DNA of 64,000 nucleotides from an uncultured Faecalibacterium sp. (GTDB taxonomy: Bacteria; Bacillota; Clostridia; Oscillospirales; Ruminococcaceae), in assembly GCA_934518555.1 (NCBI GenBank), contig CAKSXW010000002.1, positions 3,693-67,692 of the forward strand, given 5' to 3'. The translations under genes and the position numbers were made by a program. The notes beneath the pieces are model-generated. The model did no database searches. It was given only the letters and a program-made list of their open reading frames with translations, and was not told the origin of the DNA. Shown one piece after another: positions 47,767 to 56,087 of the stretch (positions are counted from its first letter, which is position 1; each line of letters begins with the position of its first letter).

Positions 47767-50577
47767 TTACACCACCAGCTCCACCGTAGAGCCTCCGGAA
47801 CGCTGTTTGCGGACCACCACCTGCCGGTCGATGCGGTCCTTCAGGGCCCCCACGTGGGAGATGATGCCCACCAGGCGGTCCCCCTGGGTAAGGCCTGCCA
47901 GCACCCGGATGGCCTGCTCCAGGGACTCCTCGTCCAGGGAGCCGAAGCCCTCATCCAAGAACAGGGTGTCCAGCCGGATGCCGCCGCTGGCACTTTGCAC
48001 CTCATCAGAAAGGCCCAGGGCCAGGGCCAGAGAGGCCTTGAAGCTCTCGCCGCCGGAAAGGGTCTTGACGCTGCGGCGTGTGCCGTTGTAATGGTCGATG
48101 ACTCCCAGGTCCAGGCCGGACTGGCTGCGCTGGTTCTCGGCCCCGATGCGCTCCAGCTCGTACTGCCCGGCAGTCATCTGCATCAGCCGGGTGTTGGCGT
48201 GGCGGAGGATGCGGTCCAGATAATCCATCTGGATGTAGGCCTCCAGCCGTACCTTCTGTTTGCTGGTCAGGGTGCCCCCGGCGGTGGCCGACAGGGCGTT
48301 GACCCACTGGCTCCGCTGCTCCAGGGCCTCTCGCTGGTGGGCGGCAGCCTGGTATTGCTGGGCGATGCGGCGGTTGGGCAGCAGGCAGGCGGCCAGCTGC
48401 TTTTCCTGGCCTCGCAGGGTCTCCCGATGGGCGGTGAGCCGGGCCAGGGCCTCCTGCAGGGCCTCCGGGGTCTGGGTGGGGATGCTGCCCTGGGCGGCAG
48501 CAGTCTGCTGCTCCAGGGCCTCTACGGCGGCCTGGGCGGCGGCGTAACGCTGCCGGGCCTTTTGCAGGGCGGTCTGGGCCTGGTCCATGGCCTGCCGCAG
48601 GGTGGTGCGCCGGGCTTCCAGCTGGTCCAGAGCGGCCTGGGCCTGGCTTTGCTCCGGGTAGGGCAGGGCTGCTTTTTGGGCAAGGATCTGCTGTTCCAGG
48701 GCCTGGGCACTGGCGGCCTGGGCGGCAGCGGTGCGGTCGGCGTCGGAGGCCTGCTGCTCCAGGGCTGGGCGCTGGCTGCGCTTGCTCTGCCGCTGCTGCT
48801 CCAGCTGGGCCCGGCGTCGGCAATCGGCATCGGCCTGCTGCAGCTGGGCGGTGCAGCTCTGCCGGGCGGCCTCCAGGGCGGTGCGCTCCTGGGCCAGCAC
48901 GGTGCCCAAAAGGGCAAAGGTCAGCTGTACCGGCTCCTGGCCCTCCGGGGCGGCAAACCGCTCCGGCAGCAGGGCCTCGGCATCCTGGCGCAGGCTGCGC
49001 CGGGCCTCCTCCGCAGCTGCCAGAGCAGCCTGGGCGGCGGCACTGGCAGCTCGGGCTGCCTGGTCGGCGGTGTCGGCTGCCTGCTTGGCGGCGTCTACCT
49101 GGGCCTGAGTGGGGGCTGTGTGGGGCAGGACCGCCCGGGCCGGGTGATGGGTGCTGCCGCACACCGGGCAGGGGCTGCCCTCTGCCAGGCTCTGGGCCAG
49201 CAGCCCGGCCTGAGCATCCAGAAAGGCCCGGTCCAGGGCGTCCCGGTGGCTGCGAGCCTGGTCCTGCCGGGCAGCAGCGGAGCGGTAGGCCTCCTGGGCC
49301 TGCCGGGCGGTGTGGGCCTGCTTCTGGCAGCTTTTCAGCCGCTGGTCCAGGGTATCCAGGGCCTGGGCCCGGTCTGCCAGCTGCCGGGCGGTGGTCTGGA
49401 GGGCCAGCTGCCGGATGGGAGCCTCCTCCAGGGCTGCCAGCTCTTTTTCTGCCTGGGCCAGCCCGGCATCCAGCTCAGTTAGCTGGGCCCGGCGTCGGGC
49501 AGCCTGGGCACTGGCCAGTTGGGCGGCATCCCGGGCCTGGGCCCGGGCCCGGCACAGCCGGTCCAGCTCCTGATAGTCTGCCAAGGCCGCCTGGGCCCGG
49601 CTCACCTGCCCCGTAAGCTCCTCCAGGGCAGCGGCGTCCTGGGCATGGAGGGCCTGCTGGGCCTGGGCGGCTTCCAGTGCCGGGGCCGCAGCCGCCAGCT
49701 CAGCCTGTCGGGCGGCCAGCTGCTGGGCCAGCTGCCGGGCCTGCTGGGCGGCACCCAGCTGCTGCTGTACCTTTTGCAGCTGGCTTTCGGTGTCTTGCAG
49801 GGCAGCGGCAGCAGTCTGTTGAGCCTGCTGCTGGCGGTGCAGCAGCCCTTCCAGCAGAGCCAGGGCGGTGGCTGGCTCCGTGTGGGCCCCCAGGGCTTCC
49901 AGGGCCGGAGCCTCCGGGTCCTCCGGGGTAAATTGCAGCCCGGCCAGCAGGCTGTCCAGCTGGGTGTTCTGGGCCAGACGCTGCTGGTTCAGCCGGGAGG
50001 CCTCCTCCTGGAGCCGATCTTGCAGCCGGGCGTAGGGCTGGGTGCGGAACAGCTTGCGGAAGATGCGGCTGCGCTCCTCGGTGGAGGCGTTCAGCAGCCG
50101 GGTGAACTGGCCCTGGGCGATCATGGCGATCTGACAGAACTGGTTGTAATCCAGCCCCAGGATGTCCAGAATGGCGGCGTTCACCTCTTTGGCCTTGGTC
50201 ACCGGGGGGCGGCCGTCATGGTAGGTCAGGGTGGCGTTGGCTTTGGCAGTGGTAAAGCCTTCTCCCCGGGCCTTGGGCCGGGGATATTCCGGGTTGCGGT
50301 GCACGGTGTACCGGGCTCCGTGAACCTCAAATTCCAGCTCCACAAAGGTGGGGGTCTTGGGGTCGGCGTACTGGCTGCGGAGCATGGCACCCTCCCGGAC
50401 GCCGCCGCTGGAATGGTCGTATAAGGCGTAGGTGATAGCGTCAAAGAGGGTGGTCTTGCCGGCTCCGGTGTCGCCGGTGACCAGGTACAGGCCCCCTCGG
50501 CCCAGCTTTTCCAGCTCCAGGGTGGTCTGGGCTGCATAGGGCCCAAAGGCCGAAAGGGTCAGTCGAAGGGGTCTCAT
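47767..50577 (-). CDS. sbcC: DNA double-strand-end processing ATPase SbcC
   Basis: 936 residues, SMC-like Rad50 homologue that works with SbcD on hairpins and blocked DNA ends. Walker A GDTGAGKT at 35-42; a long Ala/Gln-rich coiled coil whose apex holds the zinc hook CPVCGSTHHP near 470-480; C-terminal signature LSGGESFKASLALALGLS and Walker B LDTLFLDEGFGSLD. It is somewhat shorter than E. coli SbcC (1048) through shorter coils. The ATG overlaps the sbcD stop (ATGA). Confidence 0.96.
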   Translation of the reverse strand: MRPLRLTLSAFGPYAAQTTLELEKLGRGGLYLVTGDTGAGKTTLFDAITYALYDHSSGGVREGAMLRSQYADPKTPTFVELEFEVHGARYTVHRNPEYPRPKARGEGFTTAKANATLTYHDGRPPVTKAKEVNAAILDILGLDYNQFCQIAMIAQGQFTRLLNASTEERSRIFRKLFRTQPYARLQDRLQEEASRLNQQRLAQNTQLDSLLAGLQFTPEDPEAPALEALGAHTEPATALALLEGLLHRQQQAQQTAAAALQDTESQLQKVQQQLGAAQQARQLAQQLAARQAELAAAAPALEAAQAQQALHAQDAAALEELTGQVSRAQAALADYQELDRLCRARAQARDAAQLASAQAARRRAQLTELDAGLAQAEKELAALEEAPIRQLALQTTARQLADRAQALDTLDQRLKSCQKQAHTARQAQEAYRSAAARQDQARSHRDALDRAFLDAQAGLLAQSLAEGSPCPVCGSTHHPARAVLPHTAPTQAQVDAAKQAADTADQAARAASAAAQAALAAAEEARRSLRQDAEALLPERFAAPEGQEPVQLTFALLGTVLAQERTALEAARQSCTAQLQQADADCRRRAQLEQQRQSKRSQRPALEQQASDADRTAAAQAASAQALEQQILAQKAALPYPEQSQAQAALDQLEARRTTLRQAMDQAQTALQKARQRYAAAQAAVEALEQQTAAAQGSIPTQTPEALQEALARLTAHRETLRGQEKQLAACLLPNRRIAQQYQAAAHQREALEQRSQWVNALSATAGGTLTSKQKVRLEAYIQMDYLDRILRHANTRLMQMTAGQYELERIGAENQRSQSGLDLGVIDHYNGTRRSVKTLSGGESFKASLALALGLSDEVQSASGGIRLDTLFLDEGFGSLDEESLEQAIRVLAGLTQGDRLVGIISHVGALKDRIDRQVVVRKQRSGGSTVELVV

Positions 50578-51716
50578 AGGGCGTCCTCCTCCTTCCAGAT
50601 CTCCTCCACCAGCTGCTGGCAGAAGTCCGCCTGCTGCTGGGTCATAGGCTGGTTGTTCTGCAGCTCATAGAATGCGGCAAAATGCTGCAAAGGGGTCAGG
50701 GCTTCCACCCGTTCCGGGGCGGTGACCTGCTGGTCCTGCCGGGTGCGGTGGTTGTCGTAATCCAGCCGCATCAGGTTGGGGTAGACCACACGCAGCCGGG
50801 CCAGAGCCTCCGGCACATCCTGCTCGTCGGTAAGGGTAAGGTGCAGGTAGTCGTCGGTGGCAGTGCCCTGGTAGTTCCGGCGGTCCGTCAGCTCCAAATA
50901 GCTGCCCCGCAGCTCCCGCAGGTCGTGGAGAGGGGTCAGGGCAGCGGTGGTGATCTCCACCTGGCCCTTTTCCCTCAGCTCCACAAAGGTAAGGCTCTTG
51001 TGCTGGGCGGCCTCAGAAAAGGAGTATTTCAGGGGGGTGCCGCAGTAGCGCACGGTGTCACGCCCCACCTTCTGGGGGCTGTGGAGGTGCCCCAGGGCCA
51101 CATAGTCAAAGGCATCAAAAAGGCTCACGTCCACACTGTCCACGCCGCCTACTGAGGGCTCCTCGCTGTCGCAGGCGGCGGCCCCGGCCACGAACTGGTG
51201 GGCCACCAGCAGGCTGCGGTGGCCGGGGTCCGGGGCGCAGTGCCGCAGCACACAGGCCAGGGCGTCGTTGTAGCTCTCCATGGGCTCCTCCGGCCACACA
51301 TGGCGCACGGCGGCAGGCTTTAAAAAGGGCAGCAGATACACATCCAGGGGGCCGTAGGCGTCCTGGAGCCGGATGGGCTCCGGGGCCCCGGCAAACACCG
51401 GGCTCACATAGACATGGCTTGTCTCCAGCAGGGCAGAGCCAAAGGCCACCCGGTCCGGGGAATCGTGGTTGCCGCTGATGGCGAACACCGGCAGCTGCCG
51501 GGCTGCCAGCTGGGTAAGGAACCAGTCCAGCAGCCGCACGGCCTCGGCCGGGGGCACCGGTTTATCGTAAAGGTCCCCGGCCAGCAGCACGCCGTCCACC
51601 GGGGTCTCATCCAGCAGGGCCAGGACCTGTTCCAGAATGTACCGCTGGTCCTCCAGCATGGAAAATTCGCACACCCGCTTGCCCAGGTGCAGGTCGGAGA
51701 GATGGGCAAAACGCAA
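50574..51716 (-). CDS. sbcD: Nuclease subunit SbcD
   Basis: Mre11-type exonuclease/endonuclease, 380 residues. Metallophosphatase motifs in order: HLSDLHLGKR (D-x-H), GDLYDKP, FAISGNHDS (GNHD), LVAHQF and ALGHLHSPQ (GHxH-like). The frame opens with GTG at 51725, but SbcD proteins start at the MRFxHxSD residues, so I choose TTG 51716, eight bases behind AAGGCGG. A promoter (TATAAT) lies ~35 bases upstream. Coupled to sbcC; both form one complex. Confidence 0.95.
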   Translation of the reverse strand: MRFAHLSDLHLGKRVCEFSMLEDQRYILEQVLALLDETPVDGVLLAGDLYDKPVPPAEAVRLLDWFLTQLAARQLPVFAISGNHDSPDRVAFGSALLETSHVYVSPVFAGAPEPIRLQDAYGPLDVYLLPFLKPAAVRHVWPEEPMESYNDALACVLRHCAPDPGHRSLLVAHQFVAGAAACDSEEPSVGGVDSVDVSLFDAFDYVALGHLHSPQKVGRDTVRYCGTPLKYSFSEAAQHKSLTFVELREKGQVEITTAALTPLHDLRELRGSYLELTDRRNYQGTATDDYLHLTLTDEQDVPEALARLRVVYPNLMRLDYDNHRTRQDQQVTAPERVEALTPLQHFAAFYELQNNQPMTQQQADFCQQLVEEIWKEEDAL

Positions 51717-51748
51717 GAAAAACACCGCCTTTTTTGGATCTTTCTCCT

Positions 51749-51778
51749 ATTATAGCGCAGCAGGCGTTGTGGGTGCAA
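51749..51778 (-). promoter_or_regulatory. Promoter of sbcDC
   Basis: Minus strand TTGCAC (51778-51773), 18 bases, TATAAT (51754-51749). Confidence 0.7.
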
Positions 51779-51791
51779 CCGAGGAGAACAG

Positions 51792-51830
51792 AAAAAAAGC
51801 ACCTGCAATGTCTGGAAACAATGCAGGTGC
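51792..51830 (-). terminator. Terminator downstream of the peptidoglycan-binding gene
   Basis: A 9-bp stem (GCACCTGCA/TGCAGGTGC) with a T-run of seven on the minus strand. A second small hairpin (GGGGTGTGTGCACCCC) is at 51831-51847. Confidence 0.78.
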
Positions 51831-51865
51831 AGGGGTGTGTGCACCCCTTCCGTCTTGCCGCTGTG

Positions 51866-51922
51866 CGTCAAGCCACCTCCCCCAAGGGGGAGGCTTTCGC
51901 CGCAGGCGACTGAAGGGGGCAG
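51866..51922. repeat. Solo copy of a bipartite palindromic repeat (REP-like)
   Basis: A CCTCCCCC...GGGGGAGG palindrome followed by a mini-hairpin TCGCC-GCA-GGCGA and CTGAAGGGGG. Same architecture as the arms around the DUF559 gene and the array at 63786: long stem, mini-hairpin, then CTGA(A/G)AGGG-type end. Confidence 0.6.
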
Positions 51923-51923
51923 G

Positions 51924-52394
51924 TCAGAACATCTTTTCCCAGGTGGCTTGGCCCACGCTGCCGTCTGCCGTCAGGCCGCTGCGCCGCTGGTACCGCTGCA
52001 CTGCGGCGGCAGTGGCGGCACCGTATCTGCCATCGGCGGTCAGCCGCTCGCCCAGGGAGTTGAGCTTTTGCTGCACCAGCCGCACGGTGCCCCCGGCGGC
52101 TCCACTGTGGAGGGGGATACCGGGGTAGGGCACATGGAGGCCATGCTTGGCGGTGTACCGGGTGTACAGCACGTTCCAGGTGTTGGCCCCCACCTTGCCG
52201 TCCACGTTCATCTTGTTTTTCAGCTGGAACTCCTTTACGGCGTTCTCGGTGGAAAGGCCGAACTTTCCGTCCGCTTTCAGGGGTTCATGCCAGGTGCAGG
52301 CATCACGGACACCGTTGAGCCAGGTCTGCACCAGGGCCACATCCGGGCCGGAGGAGCCCCGCTGGAGCAGGGAATAATAAGCAGGGATCGCCAT
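51924..52394 (-). CDS. Tandem peptidoglycan-binding domain protein
   Basis: 156 residues that consist of two PG_binding_1 (three-helix) domains: one at ~10-70 (LLQRGSSGPDVALVQTWLNG; DGKFGLSTENAVKEFQLKNK; VDGKVGANTWNVL) and one at ~95-155 (RLVQQKLNSLGERLTADGRYG; AVQRYQRRSGLTADGSVGQATWEKMF). No catalytic domain and no signal peptide. The frame opens at 52421; ATG 52394 is preferred, about 12 bases after AAAGGAG. It lies 51 bases behind spoIIR, in the same orientation, so it may be a cell-wall or spore-cortex accessory; this is inference. Confidence 0.85.
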   Translation of the reverse strand: MAIPAYYSLLQRGSSGPDVALVQTWLNGVRDACTWHEPLKADGKFGLSTENAVKEFQLKNKMNVDGKVGANTWNVLYTRYTAKHGLHVPYPGIPLHSGAAGGTVRLVQQKLNSLGERLTADGRYGAATAAAVQRYQRRSGLTADGSVGQATWEKMF

Positions 52395-52445
52395 AATGAT
52401 CACACGCTCCTTTCCCTCCATGCTATGCGCCGGGGCAGAGCGGCG

Positions 52446-53075
52446 TTACCCGGCCAGCACCCGGGGCGTCCGGCAGGCGGTGCGGCGGTTCCACCAGTCC
52501 ACCAGCCGGAACCGCAGGATATACTGGCCGCAGACCAGGTCATTTTCTTCCGGCAGGGCGTAGCCGCCGCAGGCAGAGCGGCACAGCCCCGGGTACAGCA
52601 CGCACCACCAGTTTTGTCCCCCTCCGGTGCCCAGGTCCATCTGCACCGCATCGTACCGCCCGGCAGGCAGCCGGCCCCAGGGGTACTGCCGGGCCGGAAA
52701 ATACAGGTTGGCCAGCCGCACCTGTACGGGGAGCTTTGCCTCCCAGGGGGCCAGGGCGTGCCGGGCGGCCAGCTGCAGCGTCAGCAGGTTCCGGGCAGCC
52801 CAGGCCCGGGCATCGGCCTGGCTGTGGGCCGGGCAGGCGGCATCCACCCGGGCCAGAACCGCATCCCGGACCCGGAGCTTGACGCTTTGCTGGTCCACGG
52901 AATCGCTGGCAGCCCGGATGTGGAGCCGCAGGGTGTCGGCACACAGCTGCTGGCCCGTGTGCAGCTGAGCCCCGGCCCAGCTGGCGGCCTGCCACAGGCT
53001 GCAGACCAGCAGCCCCAGGGCCAGGGTGCAGCACAGCAGCCTGGTCTGCTGCAGAGAAAGATGCTTTTTGACCAT
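52446..53075 (-). CDS. spoIIR: Stage II sporulation protein R
   Basis: 209 residues. A signal-anchor helix (~12-35) is followed by the conserved extracytoplasmic SpoIIR domain: LRLHIRAASDSVDQQSVKLRVRDAVL, LPVQVRLANLYFPARQYPWGRLPAGRYDAVQMDLG split over the middle, and QNWWCVLYPGLC. In Bacillus this protein is made in the forespore and triggers SpoIIGA to activate sigma-E in the mother cell. Presence suggests that at least part of the sporulation programme remains in this organism. Confidence 0.93.
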   Translation of the reverse strand: MVKKHLSLQQTRLLCCTLALGLLVCSLWQAASWAGAQLHTGQQLCADTLRLHIRAASDSVDQQSVKLRVRDAVLARVDAACPAHSQADARAWAARNLLTLQLAARHALAPWEAKLPVQVRLANLYFPARQYPWGRLPAGRYDAVQMDLGTGGGQNWWCVLYPGLCRSACGGYALPEENDLVCGQYILRFRLVDWWNRRTACRTPRVLAG

Positions 53076-53145
53076 AAAAAACAGGCCCCTCTCCTGGAAA
53101 TGATAACCAGAGGATGGGCCTGTTGGAGCTGTTTTATACGGAGAA

Positions 53146-53198
53146 AACCCTCTCAGTCATTGCTACGCAATGCCAGCTCCCCCGAGGGGGGAGCTTTT
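53146..53198 (+). repeat. Left arm of inverted repeat flanking the DUF559 gene
   Basis: AACCCTCTCAGTCAT, a mini-hairpin CATTGC-TAC-GCAATG, then GCCAGCTCCCCC-GAGG-GGGGAGCTTTT. It is an inverted copy of 53616-53674, differing mainly in the mini-hairpin. Confidence 0.85.
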
Positions 53199-53223
53199 AC
53201 GCATCGAAGGGGAAAGTTTGACT

Positions 53224-53589
53224 TCAAAGGCGAGCCTGGATCGTCTCATGGATCTTTTCACAGACTGCTTCAAACTGAAGATCCACTTCATGGTTAGAAA
53301 AACGAAGGACCAGCAATCCGTATTGGGAAAGAATGCTGCTGCGCTCAAGATCGTACTGTATTCCTTGTTCTGTGGTATGTTGTGCTCCATCCAATTCGAT
53401 GACCAGCTGTGCACGGGAACAGTAGAAATCTGCAATAAAGGATTCAATGATCCGTTGTTTGTAGATCTTTATGGGGTAATGGCGCAGAAATTGATACCAC
53501 AGCTTGTTCTCCTGCGGAGTCATTTCACGGCGCAGCTCCCGTGCACGGGGCAGCATCTCGCCGTTTTTGGGGACGATGTTGGCTTTCAT
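53224..53589 (-). CDS. DUF559 (Vsr-like endonuclease fold) protein
   Basis: 121 residues. The DUF559 core of the restriction-endonuclease-like superfamily is clear: RARELRREMTPQENKLWYQFLR at the start, KIYKQRIIESFIADFYC (central Asp), QLVIELDGAQH (the E-x-D/G catalytic strand) and YDLERSSILSQYGLLVLRFSNHEV near the end. All metal-site acids (Asp in IADF, Glu in IELDG) are kept, so it could be an active nuclease. GTG 53598 is an alternative start. The gene is framed by inverted repeats, and its AT-richer codons differ from its neighbours, as expected for a transferred gene. Confidence 0.92.
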   Translation of the reverse strand: MKANIVPKNGEMLPRARELRREMTPQENKLWYQFLRHYPIKIYKQRIIESFIADFYCSRAQLVIELDGAQHTTEQGIQYDLERSSILSQYGLLVLRFSNHEVDLQFEAVCEKIHETIQARL

Positions 53590-53615
53590 AAGAGGCACTC
53601 GCTTTCGGTTTGAGA

Positions 53616-53674
53616 AAAAGCTCCCCCTTTCGGGGGAGCTGGCATCGAGCGTATGCGAGATGACTGAGAGGGTT
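53616..53674 (-). repeat. Right arm of inverted repeat flanking the DUF559 gene
   Basis: Read on the minus strand: AACCCTCTCAGTCAT, a longer mini-hairpin segment, GCCAGCTCCCCC-GAAA-GGGGGAGCTTTTT. See the left arm at 53146-53198. Confidence 0.85.
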
Positions 53675-53677
53675 CCC

Positions 53678-55045
53678 TTAGTTCTTCAGGGACTGCATGG
53701 GGGCAGGCAGGCGGCCGCCGCGGTTGATGAACACCGAGGGGTCGTGGCTGTTTACCGGCATGATGGGGCCGTAGCCCAGCAGACCGCCAAAGTCCAGTAC
53801 CTCACCGGCCTTGCGGCCAATGGCAGGGATCACACGGACGGCGGTGGTCTTGCTGTTCACCATGCCAATGGCGGCCTCGTCAGCGATGAGGGCACTGATG
53901 ACGGCCGGGGTGGTGTCGCCGGGGATGATGACCATGTCGATGCCCACAGAGCAAACGGCGGTCATGGCTTCCAGTTTTTCAATGGTCAGGCAGCCGATCT
54001 CGGCGGCATGGATCATGCCGGCGTCCTCGCTGACCGGGATAAAGGCACCGGACAGGCCGCCCACATGGTTGGAGGCCATGACGCCGCCCTTTTTCACGGC
54101 GTCGTTCAGCAGGGCCAGGCAGGCGGTGGTGCCGCAGCAGCCGCAGGTCTCCAGGCCCATCTCCTCCAGGATGTTGGCCACGCTGTCGCCAATGGCCGGG
54201 GTGGGAGCCAGAGAAAGGTCGATGATGCCGGCAGGCACACCCAGGGCCTTGGAGGCCAGGTTTGCCACCAGCTGGCCCACACGGGTGATCTTGAAGGCAG
54301 TGCGCTTGACCAGCTCTGCCACCTCGTCGATGGGGGCGTCCTTGGGCAGCCGGGCCAGGGCGGCACGGACAGCACCGGGGCCGGAAACGCCTACGTGGAT
54401 CTCGCAATCCGGCTCACCGGGGCCGTGGAAGGCACCGGCCATGAAGGGGTTGTCCTCCGGAGCATTGCAGAACACTACCAACTTGGCGGCACCGATGCAC
54501 TGACGGTCGGCAGTCAGCTCACTGGCCTTTTTGACAGCCTCGCCCATGAGCTTGATGGCGTCCATGTTCAGGCCGGCCTTGGTGGCACCAATGTTCACAG
54601 AGCTGCACACGATGTCAGTCTCAGCCAGGGCACGGGGAATGGACTCAATGAGCCGACGGTCACCGGCAGAAAAGCCCTTGTGCACCAGAGCACTGTAGCC
54701 GCCCACAAAGTTCACGCCCACCTTTTTGCCGGCAGCGTCCAGAGTCTTGGCAAAATCCACCGGGTCTGCCTCCGGGCAGGCACCCAGCAGCATGGCAATG
54801 GGGGTAACGCTGATGCGCTTGTTGATAATGGGAATGCCGTACTCGGCACTGATGTGCTCCACAGTGGATACCAGATCGGCGGCCTTGGTGGTGATCTTGT
54901 TGTAGATGTTCTCGCAGGCCTTTTTGGGGTCCGGGTCGATGCAGTCCAGCAGGCTGATGCCCATGGTCACCGTGCGGACATCCAGGTTGTCCTGGGTGAA
55001 CATCTCGATGGTCTCAAGAATGTCACCGGTGTTAAACATACTCAT
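53678..55045 (-). CDS. PFL family protein (UPF0210 / DUF711)
   Basis: 455 residues, full length of the UPF0210 (DUF711) family, whose fold resembles glycyl-radical/pyruvate-formate-lyase barrels but which lacks the glycyl-radical motif. Landmarks are [23 protein letters not shown] at the start, [28 protein letters not shown], a Cys-rich [19 protein letters not shown], and [17 protein letters not shown]. The frame opens at 55093; ATG 55045 (MSMFNTGD) matches the family start and has AAAGGAG upstream. It is paired with an ACT-domain gene, a fixed neighbour in many bacteria; function unknown. Confidence 0.93.
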   Translation of the reverse strand: MSMFNTGDILETIEMFTQDNLDVRTVTMGISLLDCIDPDPKKACENIYNKITTKAADLVSTVEHISAEYGIPIINKRISVTPIAMLLGACPEADPVDFAKTLDAAGKKVGVNFVGGYSALVHKGFSAGDRRLIESIPRALAETDIVCSSVNIGATKAGLNMDAIKLMGEAVKKASELTADRQCIGAAKLVVFCNAPEDNPFMAGAFHGPGEPDCEIHVGVSGPGAVRAALARLPKDAPIDEVAELVKRTAFKITRVGQLVANLASKALGVPAGIIDLSLAPTPAIGDSVANILEEMGLETCGCCGTTACLALLNDAVKKGGVMASNHVGGLSGAFIPVSEDAGMIHAAEIGCLTIEKLEAMTAVCSVGIDMVIIPGDTTPAVISALIADEAAIGMVNSKTTAVRVIPAIGRKAGEVLDFGGLLGYGPIMPVNSHDPSVFINRGGRLPAPMQSLKN

Positions 55046-55070
55046 AGCAGTGTTGTACTCCTTTGCTCGG

Positions 55071-55340
55071 TCAGATGGTGTGCATGGCGTCAAAAACTTC
55101 CTGCCGAGTCACGTTGATCTGCATCTTCATCTCAGCAGCCAGGGCATCGGTGCGGCGGTGCAGCTCCTCGTGGTCTACGTTGCAATGGGTCAGGTCCACC
55201 AGCATGATCATGGCAAACATCCCCTGCAGGATGCTCTGGGTCACGTCCTCAATGTTGATGTTCAGCTCGCTGCACAGGCCGGAGACCTTAGCCACCACGC
55301 CCACAGTGTCGTGTCCCATGACAGTAATAAATGCTTTCAT
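55071..55340 (-). CDS. ACT-domain protein (UPF0237)
   Basis: 89 residues forming a single ACT domain ([45 protein letters not shown]). ACT domains bind amino acids; this small stand-alone type resembles the GcvR half-domain. ATG 55340 fits the family length. It lies 25 bases upstream of the UPF0210 gene in the same direction, a conserved pairing that suggests amino-acid control of the partner protein. Confidence 0.93.
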   Translation of the reverse strand: MKAFITVMGHDTVGVVAKVSGLCSELNINIEDVTQSILQGMFAMIMLVDLTHCNVDHEELHRRTDALAAEMKMQINVTRQEVFDAMHTI

Positions 55341-55514
55341 CGTTTCCACCCTCGTTTTCTTGTGATTGGATCGTGCCGCAATAAGAGCCAGCACACGGTT
55401 ACTCTTTCAGTATAGCAGATTTAGCAAAATTTGAACACACTTTTTGTAAAAAAGAGCAGAATACAGGGGTAAAAGACATTCTATGCAAAAAATGGTGTGC
55501 ATTCCGGCAGGGCT

Positions 55515-55525
55515 TGTGCTATACT
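55515..55525 (+). promoter_or_regulatory. Extended -10 promoter of the lrp-aminotransferase unit
   Basis: TGTGCTATACT (-10 TATACT at 55520-55525 with TGn extension); the -35 (GTGCAT at 55497) is weak. Confidence 0.55.
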
Positions 55526-55607
55526 TATATTTAATTTCCCGTAGGAGCCTGCAAAAAGGGCTTTTCTGTGGGATTCCGTGTAGAGGGACAAGAAGGAGTA
55601 AACAACA

Positions 55608-56087
55608 ATGGAACAGCTTTTGAAGATTTTGGAAGACAACGCCCGGCTGCCCGTTGAGGACATTGCCACCATGCTGAACAAATCCCCTGCCGAGGTAGCG
55701 GCTATGCTGGACCTGGCCCGTGCCCAGGGTATCATCAAGGGATACAAGACCCTGGTGGACTGGGAAAAGGCCGGGATCAACCGGGTGGAGGCCGTCATCG
55801 AGCTGAACGTCAGCCCCAAAAAGAGCCGGGGCTTTGACGAGATCGCAGCCACCATCGCCGCCTTTGACGAGGTGGAGAGCGTGCTGCTGATGAGCGGCGG
55901 CTACGACCTGCAGCTGGTGATCAAGGGCCAGACCTTCCAGGAGATCGCCCTGTTCGTGGCAAAGCGGCTGTCGCCCCTGGACGACGTGCTGTCCACCGCC
56001 ACCCACTTTGTGCTGCGGACCTACAAAAAGGAGGGCCGCCTGTACCAGGATGACGAAATTGATGAAAGAGAGTGCACGGTGCTGTGA
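55608..56087 (+). CDS. Lrp/AsnC family transcriptional regulator
   Basis: 159 residues. An N-terminal helix-turn-helix (~1-50, LLKILEDNARLPVEDIATML; SPAEVAAMLDLARAQGIIKGYKTLVDW) is joined to the RAM/AsnC effector domain (VEAVIELNVSPKKSRGFDEIA; VLLMSGGYDLQLVIKG). The effector is probably an amino acid. AGAAGGAG precedes ATG 55608. Its TGA overlaps the start of the aminotransferase gene by one base, so it likely senses an amino acid linked to that enzyme. Confidence 0.93.
   Translation: MEQLLKILEDNARLPVEDIATMLNKSPAEVAAMLDLARAQGIIKGYKTLVDWEKAGINRVEAVIELNVSPKKSRGFDEIAATIAAFDEVESVLLMSGGYDLQLVIKGQTFQEIALFVAKRLSPLDDVLSTATHFVLRTYKKEGRLYQDDEIDERECTVL

Larger units (their letters stand above)
53146..53674. 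mobile_element. Candidate small mobile unit: DUF559 gene between inverted repeats
   Basis: A 529-bp unit made of a 53-bp left arm, one complete DUF559 gene and a 59-bp right arm in opposite orientation. The outer 15 bases (AACCCTCTCAGTCAT) and the inner GC palindrome are identical between arms. No transposase and no target-site duplication is obvious. Related solo repeats occur at 51866 and near 63786. Mobility is inferred from structure only. Confidence 0.5.

Noticed and set aside
47854-49482. A 542-codon plus-strand frame opposite sbcC
   Set aside because: Gly/Leu/Gln-rich mirror of the sbcC coiled-coil region; no start site or family features.
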